From Zhongshania antarctica (GTDB lineage Bacteria > Pseudomonadota > Gammaproteobacteria > Pseudomonadales > Spongiibacteraceae), in NCBI RefSeq assembly GCF_014202945.1, contig NZ_JACHHW010000011.1:1-64000 (forward strand): a DNA stretch of 64,000 nt, written 5' to 3'. This document shows positions 57,220 through 64,000 of this stretch, in pieces. Position numbers and translations under genes: made by a program. Positions within the stretch are counted from its first letter, which is position 1. Each line of letters starts with the position of its first letter. The notes beneath the pieces were generated by a model. That model searched no databases and had not been told where the DNA came from. It was given only the letters and a program-made list of their open reading frames with translations.

Positions 57220-58173
57220 ATGAGCGAGTGGCGGCCCACTGCCGATTTTGCGGCCTTGGGCCGCCGTGCACAGCTGCTCAGTCAGATTCGCCAGTTTTTT
57301 GCGGCGCGCGGGGTGCTTGAAGTAGACACCCCGCTGCTAGCCTCCGCCCCTGTTACCGACCCCAATATTGAAGCCATTACTGCCCAATCGCCTAGCGGCG
57401 AGGGGCAAATGTACCTGCAGACCTCGCCGGAGTTTGCCATGAAGCGCTTATTGGCTGCGGGCAGTGGGCCAATTTATCAAATCTGCAAAGCCTTTCGGCA
57501 AGGCGAGCGCGGGCGGCGCCATAACCCTGAGTTCACCATGTTGGAATGGTATCGGCCAGATATGGGGCTCGATGCCTTAATTGATGAGGTGGCGGCCGTT
57601 GTTGCTCTGGCGAGCGGTAGCGCGGATGTGGCGCGGATGACTTACCAGCAGGTGTTTGAGATGCATTGCCATCTCAATCCGCATACTGCGAGCCTAGTTG
57701 AACTAAAGGCCTGTGCAGGGCAGCACCTCGATCTGGGTTTTGACAGCGATGATCGCGACCTGTGGCTACAGTTGTTGATGTCGTCGGTGGTCGAACCTGC
57801 ATTAGACCCTGAGCAAATCAGCATTGTTTGTGATTTTCCTGAGACGCAGGCCGCCTTGGCAAAAATTGCGGTGAATGGCGAAGGCCAACGAGTAGCTCGT
57901 CGTTTTGAGGCTTTTTACGCAGGGATGGAGTTGGCGAATGGCTATGATGAGCTGCGCGACGCGGGTGAGCTGGTGCGCAGGATTGGCGACGATCATCGCC
58001 GTCGCGGCCTTAGCGGCCAAGATTTGCCACCGATAGACCGTTATTTATTAAAGGCCATGCCATACCTACCAGAATGCACTGGTGTCGCGATTGGCTTTGA
58101 TCGGCTGGTGATGATTGCGTGTAAAGCTGAGCGGATAGACCAAGTTATTGCCTTTCCGCTGGAGCGGGTGTGA
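57220..58173 (+). CDS. epmA: EF-P beta-lysine ligase (GenX/PoxA)
   Basis: EpmA attaches (R)-beta-lysine to Lys34 of EF-P. The 317-residue protein is a short class II lysyl-tRNA synthetase-like enzyme without an anticodon-binding domain. The class II motifs are FFAARGVLEVDTPLL (motif 1), AFRQGERGRRHNPEFTMLEW (motif 2) and GVAIGFDRLVMI (motif 3). It follows efp without a gap. Together with the divergent epmB this gives the complete beta-lysylation set. EpmC, which hydroxylates EF-P in E. coli, is not in the window. Confidence 0.96.
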   Translation: MSEWRPTADFAALGRRAQLLSQIRQFFAARGVLEVDTPLLASAPVTDPNIEAITAQSPSGEGQMYLQTSPEFAMKRLLAAGSGPIYQICKAFRQGERGRRHNPEFTMLEWYRPDMGLDALIDEVAAVVALASGSADVARMTYQQVFEMHCHLNPHTASLVELKACAGQHLDLGFDSDDRDLWLQLLMSSVVEPALDPEQISIVCDFPETQAALAKIAVNGEGQRVARRFEAFYAGMELANGYDELRDAGELVRRIGDDHRRRGLSGQDLPPIDRYLLKAMPYLPECTGVAIGFDRLVMIACKAERIDQVIAFPLERV

Positions 58174-58177
58174 GTGC

Positions 58178-58198
58178 GTCGGACGTCAGGCGTCTGAC
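58178..58198. terminator. Repeat hairpin D at the convergent epmA/psd ends
   Basis: GTCGGACG (58178-58185) and CGTCTGAC (58191-58198) pair with one wobble around TCAGG. The sequence belongs to the heptad repeat family and lies across the psd stop (58186-58188), so it may end both transcripts. The psd C-terminus SSDA is encoded within it. Confidence 0.6.
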
Positions 58199-59046
58199 GA
58201 GAGTGTTCCCAAAACTTCACCTAAGCGGGTTGGGGTGGTGGCCACAAATTTTTCAGCCCACTGCACTTGGTCTTTGCCAAACAGCACTATTGCGGTAGAG
58301 CCAAGTTTGAAGCGCCCCATTTCCTCGCCTTTTTCTAAAAAGATTTCTCTGGCGCCTTTGCGGTAGTCGGTGGTTTTAATGCCGCTGGGCGGCGGCGCTA
58401 TTTGGCCGTCCCAGACGGTTTCGATACCCGCCACGATCAGCGCGCCGACCAAAATAACCGCCATCGGACCAGCCTCAGTCTCAAATAAACACACTGCGCG
58501 TTCATTGCGGGCGAATAAGCCTTGTACGTTTTCGGCGGTGGTAGTGTTTACTGAAAATAGCGCGCCGGGAATATAGGTCATCGATTGCAGCGTACCCGCC
58601 AGCGGCATGTGCACGCGGTGATAGTCACGGGGCGACAAATACACGGTGGCAAAGCTGCCGCCAGAGAATAGCGCCGCCGCTTCGCGATCACCGCCGAGCA
58701 GTTGCAGTAAGCTGTAATCTTGGCCCTTGGCCTGAAAAATTCGTCCGTCAATAATTTGCCCCAGTTGGCTTATAGCACCGTCTGCGGGGCAGGCAATGTC
58801 CTGTGCGCCAGTGGCAATCGGCCGAGCGCCGTCTTTTAGCGCGCGGGTGAAAAACGCGTTGAAGTTCTGGTAATTGCGGTAATCTGGGTCCGCCGCCTCG
58901 TTCATGTCAACGTTGTACTGGGCGATAAATCGGCTGATTAGCAGGTCTTTCAGCCAAGGAATTTGGGTTTCCGCTAATTTACCAACGAGCCTCGATAGCA
59001 GGTGCTGGGGCAGAATATATTGCAAAATTATAAACGCGATGTTCAC
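58186..59046 (-). CDS. psd: Phosphatidylserine decarboxylase
   Basis: Psd makes phosphatidylethanolamine from phosphatidylserine at the inner membrane. The 286-residue proenzyme has the self-cleavage motif LGST (residues 248-251; Ser250 becomes the pyruvoyl group) and the conserved [16 protein letters not shown] segment with its charge relay histidines. It converges with epmA, and its last four codons lie in a repeat hairpin. The rhodanese gene follows in the same direction upstream. Confidence 0.96.
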   Translation of the reverse strand: MNIAFIILQYILPQHLLSRLVGKLAETQIPWLKDLLISRFIAQYNVDMNEAADPDYRNYQNFNAFFTRALKDGARPIATGAQDIACPADGAISQLGQIIDGRIFQAKGQDYSLLQLLGGDREAAALFSGGSFATVYLSPRDYHRVHMPLAGTLQSMTYIPGALFSVNTTTAENVQGLFARNERAVCLFETEAGPMAVILVGALIVAGIETVWDGQIAPPPSGIKTTDYRKGAREIFLEKGEEMGRFKLGSTAIVLFGKDQVQWAEKFVATTPTRLGEVLGTLSSDA

Positions 59047-59097
59047 ACAATAGTCCTTTTTAACATAGGTTCAAGCTTGCTGGGCGCTACCTTCGGA

Positions 59098-59916
59098 TTA
59101 GTCGCCAACTTCTATAGGGGTGTCATCGCGATTTCCCCACTCTCCCCACGAGCCGTGATAGCCCTTTATATGTGGGTAGCCGAGGATTTTCATTAATAAG
59201 TAAGTGAGGCCCGAACGATGGTGGGTCTGGCAGTGGGTGATAATGGTTTTATCACTGCTGAGGCCGAGTTGATCTAAGCGCAGCTGCAGAGTGCGTAGGT
59301 CCTTCAGGCGCATATCGTTCTCTTTGTCGATGAGCTCTAACCAGTCTAAATTGACGGCGCCGGGAATGTGGCCACCGCGCTGCGCGAGTACTTTTTCGCC
59401 CCGATACTCCTCTGGTGAGCGGGCGTCCCAGATTGCCAGCTGGCTGTTGCTGAGTAGGCTGATAAAGTCTTCGATCTCGGCGATAGGGGTGCTGTCAATG
59501 CTGATAGCGATTTCACTCGGCGGTGGCAAATTTGCCACTTCCTCGCTGGGGTGGCCACCATTTAGCCATGCCTGTAGGCCGCCATTTAGATAGGAGTAGT
59601 TGTGGTGGCCAATAACATCCAGTGTCCAGATTAAGCGTCCAGCCCAGCCACCACCTTCATCGTCATAAACAATAACGTGTTTCTCGGGGCTTAGGCCGAC
59701 GCGAGAAAAGAGTGATTGTAATTGCGCTGTCGAGGGCAGTTTGCCAACGGCGGGCTTGATGCCGCACTGGAGTTCGGCGGGGGCAATGTGAACCGCACCA
59801 GGCACATGATGTTTTGCGTAATTGTCGGCGCTGCTGGTATCTAAGATAAGCAGTTTGGGCTCGTGGAGTGCGTCGGCGAGCTGGGTCGCTTCAATAAGTA
59901 ATGGCCAGTCTTTCAT
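59098..59916 (-). CDS. Sulfurtransferase, rhodanese type (SseA-like)
   Basis: The 272-residue protein has two rhodanese domains, the first inactive and the second with the active-site cysteine at Cys229 in ITHCQTHHRSGL. The usual active loop of SseA (CGSGVTA) is CQTHHRS here, so it is a different sulfurtransferase type, nearer the thiosulfate group with CxTxxRS loop. The physiological donor cannot be told. It lies upstream of psd in the same direction, with 51 bp between them. The psd-rhodanese-rsgA-orn neighbourhood is common in gammaproteobacteria. Confidence 0.85.
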   Translation of the reverse strand: MKDWPLLIEATQLADALHEPKLLILDTSSADNYAKHHVPGAVHIAPAELQCGIKPAVGKLPSTAQLQSLFSRVGLSPEKHVIVYDDEGGGWAGRLIWTLDVIGHHNYSYLNGGLQAWLNGGHPSEEVANLPPPSEIAISIDSTPIAEIEDFISLLSNSQLAIWDARSPEEYRGEKVLAQRGGHIPGAVNLDWLELIDKENDMRLKDLRTLQLRLDQLGLSSDKTIITHCQTHHRSGLTYLLMKILGYPHIKGYHGSWGEWGNRDDTPIEVGD

Positions 59917-60085
59917 AATAGATAATGTGTTCGCTGATTTATAATGAATTTTAGCAGTAGCGGCCGAGGTGATGCGATGTAAATAAGCCTTTCACTGCGG
60001 GCGTCATGGTGCCACAAAATGTATCGCTGTAAAATTGAGACAGTAATTATTGGATATTACTCACTGCGTTAAATTACCCTGCACA

Positions 60086-61102
60086 TTATTCTGCGGTGAG
60101 ACTTGCAATAATCTGTCGATAACTGGCCATGCGCTCGGGCCGAATTTTATCCTCGGCCTCGGCGGCAAGCAGGGCGCAGCGCGGTTCGTGTTCGTGCTTG
60201 CAGTCCCGAAAGCGGCACAGACCGAGAAAGGGCCGGAATTCGATAAAGCCAGCCAATACCTTTTCTCGATCCATATTCCACAGCGCAAACTCCCTTATCC
60301 CCGGCGAGTCTATAAGGCTGCCACCGTCAGGGAAATGGTAAAGCCGCGCGGTCGTGGTGGTGTGTCGGCCCTTGGCGGTGGCTTCAGACAATGCGCCAAT
60401 ACGGGAGTCGGTGCCGGGCAGCAAGCTGTTAACTAAGGATGACTTACCCACCCCGGATTGACCAACAAACACGCTGATGTGCTCGCGTAGGGTGGCTTTT
60501 AGCTCGTCGAGTCCGTGTTCAGACTCTGTTGACGCCCGTGTGACGGGGTAGCCAATCTCTTCGTACCTGGCGAGCATGGAGTTCAGGTAGTCGCTGTTCT
60601 CTTCGTTAACTAGGTCAGTTTTATTAAGCAGTAAAATTGGGCGAATACCGATGGCCTCGGAGGCCACTAAGTAGCGGTCAATAAGATTGGCGTGGGCACG
60701 GGGTTCTGGGGCAATAACGATCACAATGTGGTCGATATTGGCCGCCACCGGTTTGAGCTTGCCATGATTGTCGGGGCGTTGCAGCAGGCTGCGGCGCTCG
60801 TTGCAGGCGACGACGACACCCGTGGGTTTACCCTCGTGCCAGGTGACGCGGTCGCCGGTCACCAGGCCTTCGACCTGGGCGCGCACATGGCAGCGCTGGC
60901 GTTGACCGCCATCGCCTTCAACTTCAACCTGCTGGCCAAAGTGGCTGACGATCAGGCCGCTCTGCTCGGGGCCGAGCTCACCTTCGTTTAGTGCTTGGTC
61001 AGCGCGGCTGTCGCGTTTACTCGCGCGCTCGGTGCGTTCTGCTTGAACTTTTTCTATCCGCCAGCGCTGCTGGCGGCTGAGTTTACGCTTGGTCATAGAC
61101 AC
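60086..61102 (-). CDS. rsgA: Ribosome small subunit-dependent GTPase RsgA
   Basis: RsgA is a circularly permuted GTPase acting in late maturation of the 30S subunit. The 338-residue protein has an N-terminal OB domain, then the motifs in permuted order: NKTDLV (G4), [14 protein letters not shown] (G1) and [10 protein letters not shown] (G3), and the C-terminal zinc knuckle [16 protein letters not shown]. The N-terminus is basic. It is divergent from orn, the order found in most gammaproteobacteria. Confidence 0.97.
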   Translation of the reverse strand: MSMTKRKLSRQQRWRIEKVQAERTERASKRDSRADQALNEGELGPEQSGLIVSHFGQQVEVEGDGGQRQRCHVRAQVEGLVTGDRVTWHEGKPTGVVVACNERRSLLQRPDNHGKLKPVAANIDHIVIVIAPEPRAHANLIDRYLVASEAIGIRPILLLNKTDLVNEENSDYLNSMLARYEEIGYPVTRASTESEHGLDELKATLREHISVFVGQSGVGKSSLVNSLLPGTDSRIGALSEATAKGRHTTTTARLYHFPDGGSLIDSPGIREFALWNMDREKVLAGFIEFRPFLGLCRFRDCKHEHEPRCALLAAEAEDKIRPERMASYRQIIASLTAE

Positions 61103-61277
61103 GTCATTCGCCGGAGAAGCGCCATCTTAACCCATGAGCTGGTATAATCGACACTGCGGTGACACAGACACCGTGTATTTTGATAGCAATTCTGGTTTGT
61201 TGCAGCGTAACCTACTGACTCCGCGCGGTTTCTACCGTGTTTTTGTTTCCCCTTTTTTATATCGCAAAGGCATCCGC

Positions 61278-61823
61278 ATGGCTAAAGCACAGAATCTTAT
61301 TTGGATTGATCTGGAAATGACCGGTTTAGATACCCTCAATGACCACATCATTGAAATTGCCACGGTGGTGACCGATAGCGACCTCAATGTGTTGGCTGAG
61401 GGGCCGGTGCTGGCAATTCATCAGCCTGACGAAGTCCTCGCGGCGATGGACGAATGGAATACGCGCCAGCACGGCGAGTCGGGCTTGGTTAAGCGAGTGC
61501 AAGACACCTGCATTACTGCGCTAGAGGCCGAGCGTTTAACCCTCGCCTTTCTCGATAAACACGTTGAGAAAGGTGCTTCGCCAATGTGTGGCAATAGTAT
61601 CTGTCAGGATCGGCGCTTTATGGCCAGAGAAATGCCCGAGCTAGAAGCGTTTTTTCACTACCGCAACCTCGACGTTAGCAGTGTAAAAGAGTTGGCGCGG
61701 CGCTGGCGCCCAGAGTTAATGAAGGGCTTAAAGAAGTCTGGTGCTCATTTGGCGCTCGATGATATCCGTGATTCGATTGCCGAGCTTCAATATTACCGCG
61801 AGCATTTTATCCGGCTGTCCTAG
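61278..61823 (+). CDS. orn: Oligoribonuclease
   Basis: Orn degrades short RNAs, including pGpG from c-di-GMP breakdown. The 181-residue DEDDh exonuclease has the motifs [12 protein letters not shown] (Asp11, Glu13), the [17 protein letters not shown] segment and [20 protein letters not shown] (His and Asp). The start at 61278 ([16 protein letters not shown]) matches the family. An upstream in-frame ATG at 61134 would add 48 unrelated residues. It is divergent from rsgA. Confidence 0.97.
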   Translation: MAKAQNLIWIDLEMTGLDTLNDHIIEIATVVTDSDLNVLAEGPVLAIHQPDEVLAAMDEWNTRQHGESGLVKRVQDTCITALEAERLTLAFLDKHVEKGASPMCGNSICQDRRFMAREMPELEAFFHYRNLDVSSVKELARRWRPELMKGLKKSGAHLALDDIRDSIAELQYYREHFIRLS

Positions 61824-61862
61824 GCCTGCCATTCCTTTGATGACCATTTCATAGGTATAAGC

Positions 61863-61894
61863 CCATATTGTTGTCGCTGACAACATGGGTTTTG
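61863..61894 (+). terminator. Terminator-like hairpin after orn
   Basis: CCCAT-(AT)-TGTTGTC and GACAACA-TGGG pair around GCT with a small bulge, followed by four T. It lies about 40 bp after the orn stop. The remaining gap up to estA holds AT-rich sequence with no clear feature. Confidence 0.65.
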
Positions 61895-61995
61895 CTGCTT
61901 ATTGTTTTACCGCTGTGTTGATAGCTTAATTTCGCCTGCGCTAGCAGTCGCGAATTTATCAACTAAGCTGTAGATAATAATAAGGGGATACCATT

Positions 61996-63834
61996 ATGAA
62001 AAAGTTGACCGCACTCTGCGCAGCAAGCCTGCTGTGTTGTACCCAAGTTTCAGCCCAGGCTCATACTTACTTTGACCAATTATTTATTTTTGGTGACAGT
62101 CTGCTCGATACTGGTAATTTGGGTATTCGTTTTACTAACCGTGTTGGTGACGGCAATGGTGATTTTTCTACGGGAGCATATGCCGAAATTGCCCCTCAGC
62201 ACCTCGGCAGAGCACTTGGCTTAGCGACTGATCCGGCTAACTCTTCAGGCACAAACTACGCGGTTGGTGGCTACAGAACAGATCAAATTTTAGGTTCGGT
62301 GGTAGGTGCGAATTTGACGCCTAACCCGCGAGCTTTAATATTGATGGACGGGGGTGGTAATGATTTTTTACAGGGAAGGATTACAAATTCAGACGAAGCG
62401 ATAGCTGCGGCTAAGAATTTGATTGGCGGCGTATCGCTCTTAAGTAGAGCCGGTGGCCGATACATCATGCTCAGTAACCTACCTGATCTGGGAAAGACTG
62501 CTGCTGTGCAGGCTCAAAATTTTAGTGCTCCTTCCTCTGGGGCGGCGGCTACTGCGTCTGCAGGGGCTGCAGGTTTTAATCAAGCGGTCCAGACTTATGC
62601 GAACTTCAGCAGTGCCAATATCATTCCTGTTGATCTCGCGGGCTTGATCAACTATGTGTCGAATAACGCCGAGGCCTATGGATTCGCCAATGGCGCTAAT
62701 GCGGCATTTGGGCCTATTGGGACGTTTGACCAGCGCTATATGTGTTTTGATGACGGCGTGACACCAGGTGCTCCTAACCAGCCAGCTCCTGGTTGTATCG
62801 AGCATCCGGTTTACGGTATCAACGGCTCAACCCCCAACCCTGATAAGCTTATGTTTAATGACGGCGTGCATCCAACAGCTCGTGTAGGTGCGATTGCTGG
62901 CGATTACATGATCGATGTAATTGTGGCGCCACAAGTGGTTGGTCAGCTACCCAGCTTAGGCTTAGGTATCGCTCGCACGCAGCAGCAAAGTTTGGTGCAG
63001 GTGATGCGCGAAAATCGCTGGTTAGCTGATGGGGACCGCTTGTTTATAAGCGCAAGTGGCGCAACCGGTGATGAGCCCGCGGGCGGTGATCAAGAGTCTA
63101 AATACTTAACTTTAGGCCTAAGTCGCGCCGTAGCGCCGGGCTTAAGCTTGGGCGCGGCAATTAGTATGGCTGACCATGAGTTAAATACCGATCGCAGCGA
63201 GTTTGCGGCGACCAGCGTTGGTCTTAGTGGTCTTGTGAATTACCGCGAAAATCGCTGGTTGGCAGAGGCGAGTGTCGGCTTGAATGTGGTTGATTACAGC
63301 GACATTGATCGCAAATTTAATCTGGGCAGTCAAAACCTAACGGCCAGTGGTGGCACTGATGGCCACGGTTGGCATTTAGACGGCCAGCTCGCTTATAACT
63401 TACTGTCTTCGCAAACCGTGAGTTTGGCGCCCGCCCTCGGCGTGCGTTGGTTGAATACCAACGTTGATGGTTATGAAGAATCGGGTGGTGAGGTCTCTAA
63501 TTACCAGTGGGGTGAGCAGAGCCGGGCTAGTCGCCAGTTCCGTTTGGGTATGTTGGCTAATGTTGCGGTGAGCGAGAGTTTTAGTCTCTATGCTGAAGCC
63601 TTCGGCGTGTCCGAAGAAGAGGACGCGGACGAGACTATCGAGATCCGTAATACCAATCTAGGGTATGCCAGCTATCGCTTGCCAAGTTACCAGAACGATG
63701 GTGAAGGATTTGCCGATGTGAGCTTGGGTGCGGCGCTGAGCGTGGGACAAGCGCGGGTGGCGTTGAACCTGAATTATACGGATGAAGGTGAAGGGCGCGA
63801 GAGCGCGATGTTAAATTATTCGCGACCGTTTTAA
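61996..63834 (+). CDS. estA: EstA-type GDSL esterase autotransporter
   Basis: The 612-residue protein is a type V secreted esterase. It has a signal peptide (about 1-22), a GDSL/SGNH hydrolase domain (about 25-310) with the catalytic serine in FIFGDSLLDTGN (Ser35), the blocks NYAVGG, GGNDFLQG, and DGVHPT (Asp289, His292), and a C-terminal beta-barrel from about 345 to 612 ending in NYSRPF. EstA in Pseudomonas is an outer membrane anchored esterase affecting rhamnolipid and motility. Here the substrate is unknown. The gene is followed by repeat region E. Confidence 0.92.
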   Translation: MKKLTALCAASLLCCTQVSAQAHTYFDQLFIFGDSLLDTGNLGIRFTNRVGDGNGDFSTGAYAEIAPQHLGRALGLATDPANSSGTNYAVGGYRTDQILGSVVGANLTPNPRALILMDGGGNDFLQGRITNSDEAIAAAKNLIGGVSLLSRAGGRYIMLSNLPDLGKTAAVQAQNFSAPSSGAAATASAGAAGFNQAVQTYANFSSANIIPVDLAGLINYVSNNAEAYGFANGANAAFGPIGTFDQRYMCFDDGVTPGAPNQPAPGCIEHPVYGINGSTPNPDKLMFNDGVHPTARVGAIAGDYMIDVIVAPQVVGQLPSLGLGIARTQQQSLVQVMRENRWLADGDRLFISASGATGDEPAGGDQESKYLTLGLSRAVAPGLSLGAAISMADHELNTDRSEFAATSVGLSGLVNYRENRWLAEASVGLNVVDYSDIDRKFNLGSQNLTASGGTDGHGWHLDGQLAYNLLSSQTVSLAPALGVRWLNTNVDGYEESGGEVSNYQWGEQSRASRQFRLGMLANVAVSESFSLYAEAFGVSEEEDADETIEIRNTNLGYASYRLPSYQNDGEGFADVSLGAALSVGQARVALNLNYTDEGEGRESAMLNYSRPF

Positions 63835-63840
63835 GGGCAT

Positions 63841-63868
63841 GTCGGACGTCAGATGTCTGGCGTCCGAC
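63841..63868 (+). terminator. Repeat hairpin E1 after estA
   Basis: GTCGGACGTCAGA and TCTGGCGTCCGAC form a 13-bp stem with one wobble and a TG loop, 7 bp after the estA stop. The sequence is made of the same heptads as elements A and C. It may end the estA transcript. Confidence 0.6.
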
Positions 63869-63892
63869 GAATCCAGGTGCTGAACGCTCGAT

Positions 63893-63955
63893 GGGAGACG
63901 GAAGACGCTAATATTACGACTCGTCCGACGTCAGACGTCAGACGTCAGACGAGTT
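63893..63955. repeat. Repeat region E2 with GTCAGAC heptamers
   Basis: The stretch begins with GGGAGACGGAAGACGC, identical to the left end of element B (17358-17373), and ends with three tandem GTCAGAC units (63930-63950) bounded by CTCGTC and GACGAG. It belongs to the same repeat family. The remaining 45 bases of the window hold nothing I can identify. Confidence 0.75.
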
Positions 63956-64000
63956 TGCCTTGCTAATAGTAGCGCGGCTTCTCCCTTGCAGTTGCCCAAT

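Overview
The window is a stretch of gammaproteobacterial chromosome, almost entirely housekeeping genes, with the end of an integrated element at the left edge. The gene orders dapB-carA-carB-greA-yhbY-rlmE-ftsH-folP-glmM-tpiA-secG-tRNA-Leu-rimP-nusA-infB-rbfA-truB-rpsO-pnp, grpE-dnaK-dnaJ, a fimX-like gene near serB and parC, and a Pseudomonas-type Fur without the second cysteine pair all point to a Pseudomonas-related or Cellvibrionales/Spongiibacteraceae-like (often marine) lineage. The genus is an inference and cannot be fixed from the sequence.

1-3602: one end of a genomic island inserted at the 3' end of ssrA (tmRNA). It carries a P4-type tyrosine integrase, an AlpA-like excisionase/activator, two small winged-helix-like proteins, a small unknown protein and a larger unknown protein that is frameshifted in an A7 run. 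The other end of the island lies outside the window.
3602-14480: tmRNA, the divergent polyphosphate pair ppx/ppk1 with a Pho-box-like site between them, a methyltransferase, a SixA-like phosphatase, smpB, an SNF-family transporter, ratA-rnfH facing bamE, fur, and recN with a LexA box.
14500-20920: the grpE-dnaK-dnaJ chaperone genes with sigma32-type promoters, a YihY/BrkB membrane protein and dapB.
20920-33000: carAB-greA, yhbY, rlmE-ftsH-folP-glmM, tpiA-secG-tRNA-Leu(GAG).
33000-42160: the rimP-nusA-infB-rbfA-truB translation/transcription operon behind a strong promoter and two tandem terminator-like hairpins, then rpsO and pnp.
42270-50300: envelope and unknown genes (DUF3015, DUF4105, a lipoprotein hydrolase), slyD, two small unknown genes, parC and a membrane protein of the SMP/AhpA type.
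50400-64000: serB, a FimX-like degenerate GGDEF/EAL protein, a PilZ-like unknown protein, the complete EF-P beta-lysylation set (epmB, efp, epmA), psd, a rhodanese, rsgA, orn and an EstA-type esterase autotransporter.

The most unusual structure is non-coding. Five intergenic places (after fur, between dnaK and dnaJ, between carA and carB, between epmA and psd, after estA) carry related sequence built from 7-bp units of the general form GAYGKSR. Three of them are small elements with imperfect terminal inverted repeats of 25-29 bp, one holds eight perfect tandem CCGACAT heptamers, and two share an identical 16-base core. They look like a dispersed, non-coding, inverted-repeat family that sits at gene 3' ends. 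I see no dedicated enzyme for them in the window.
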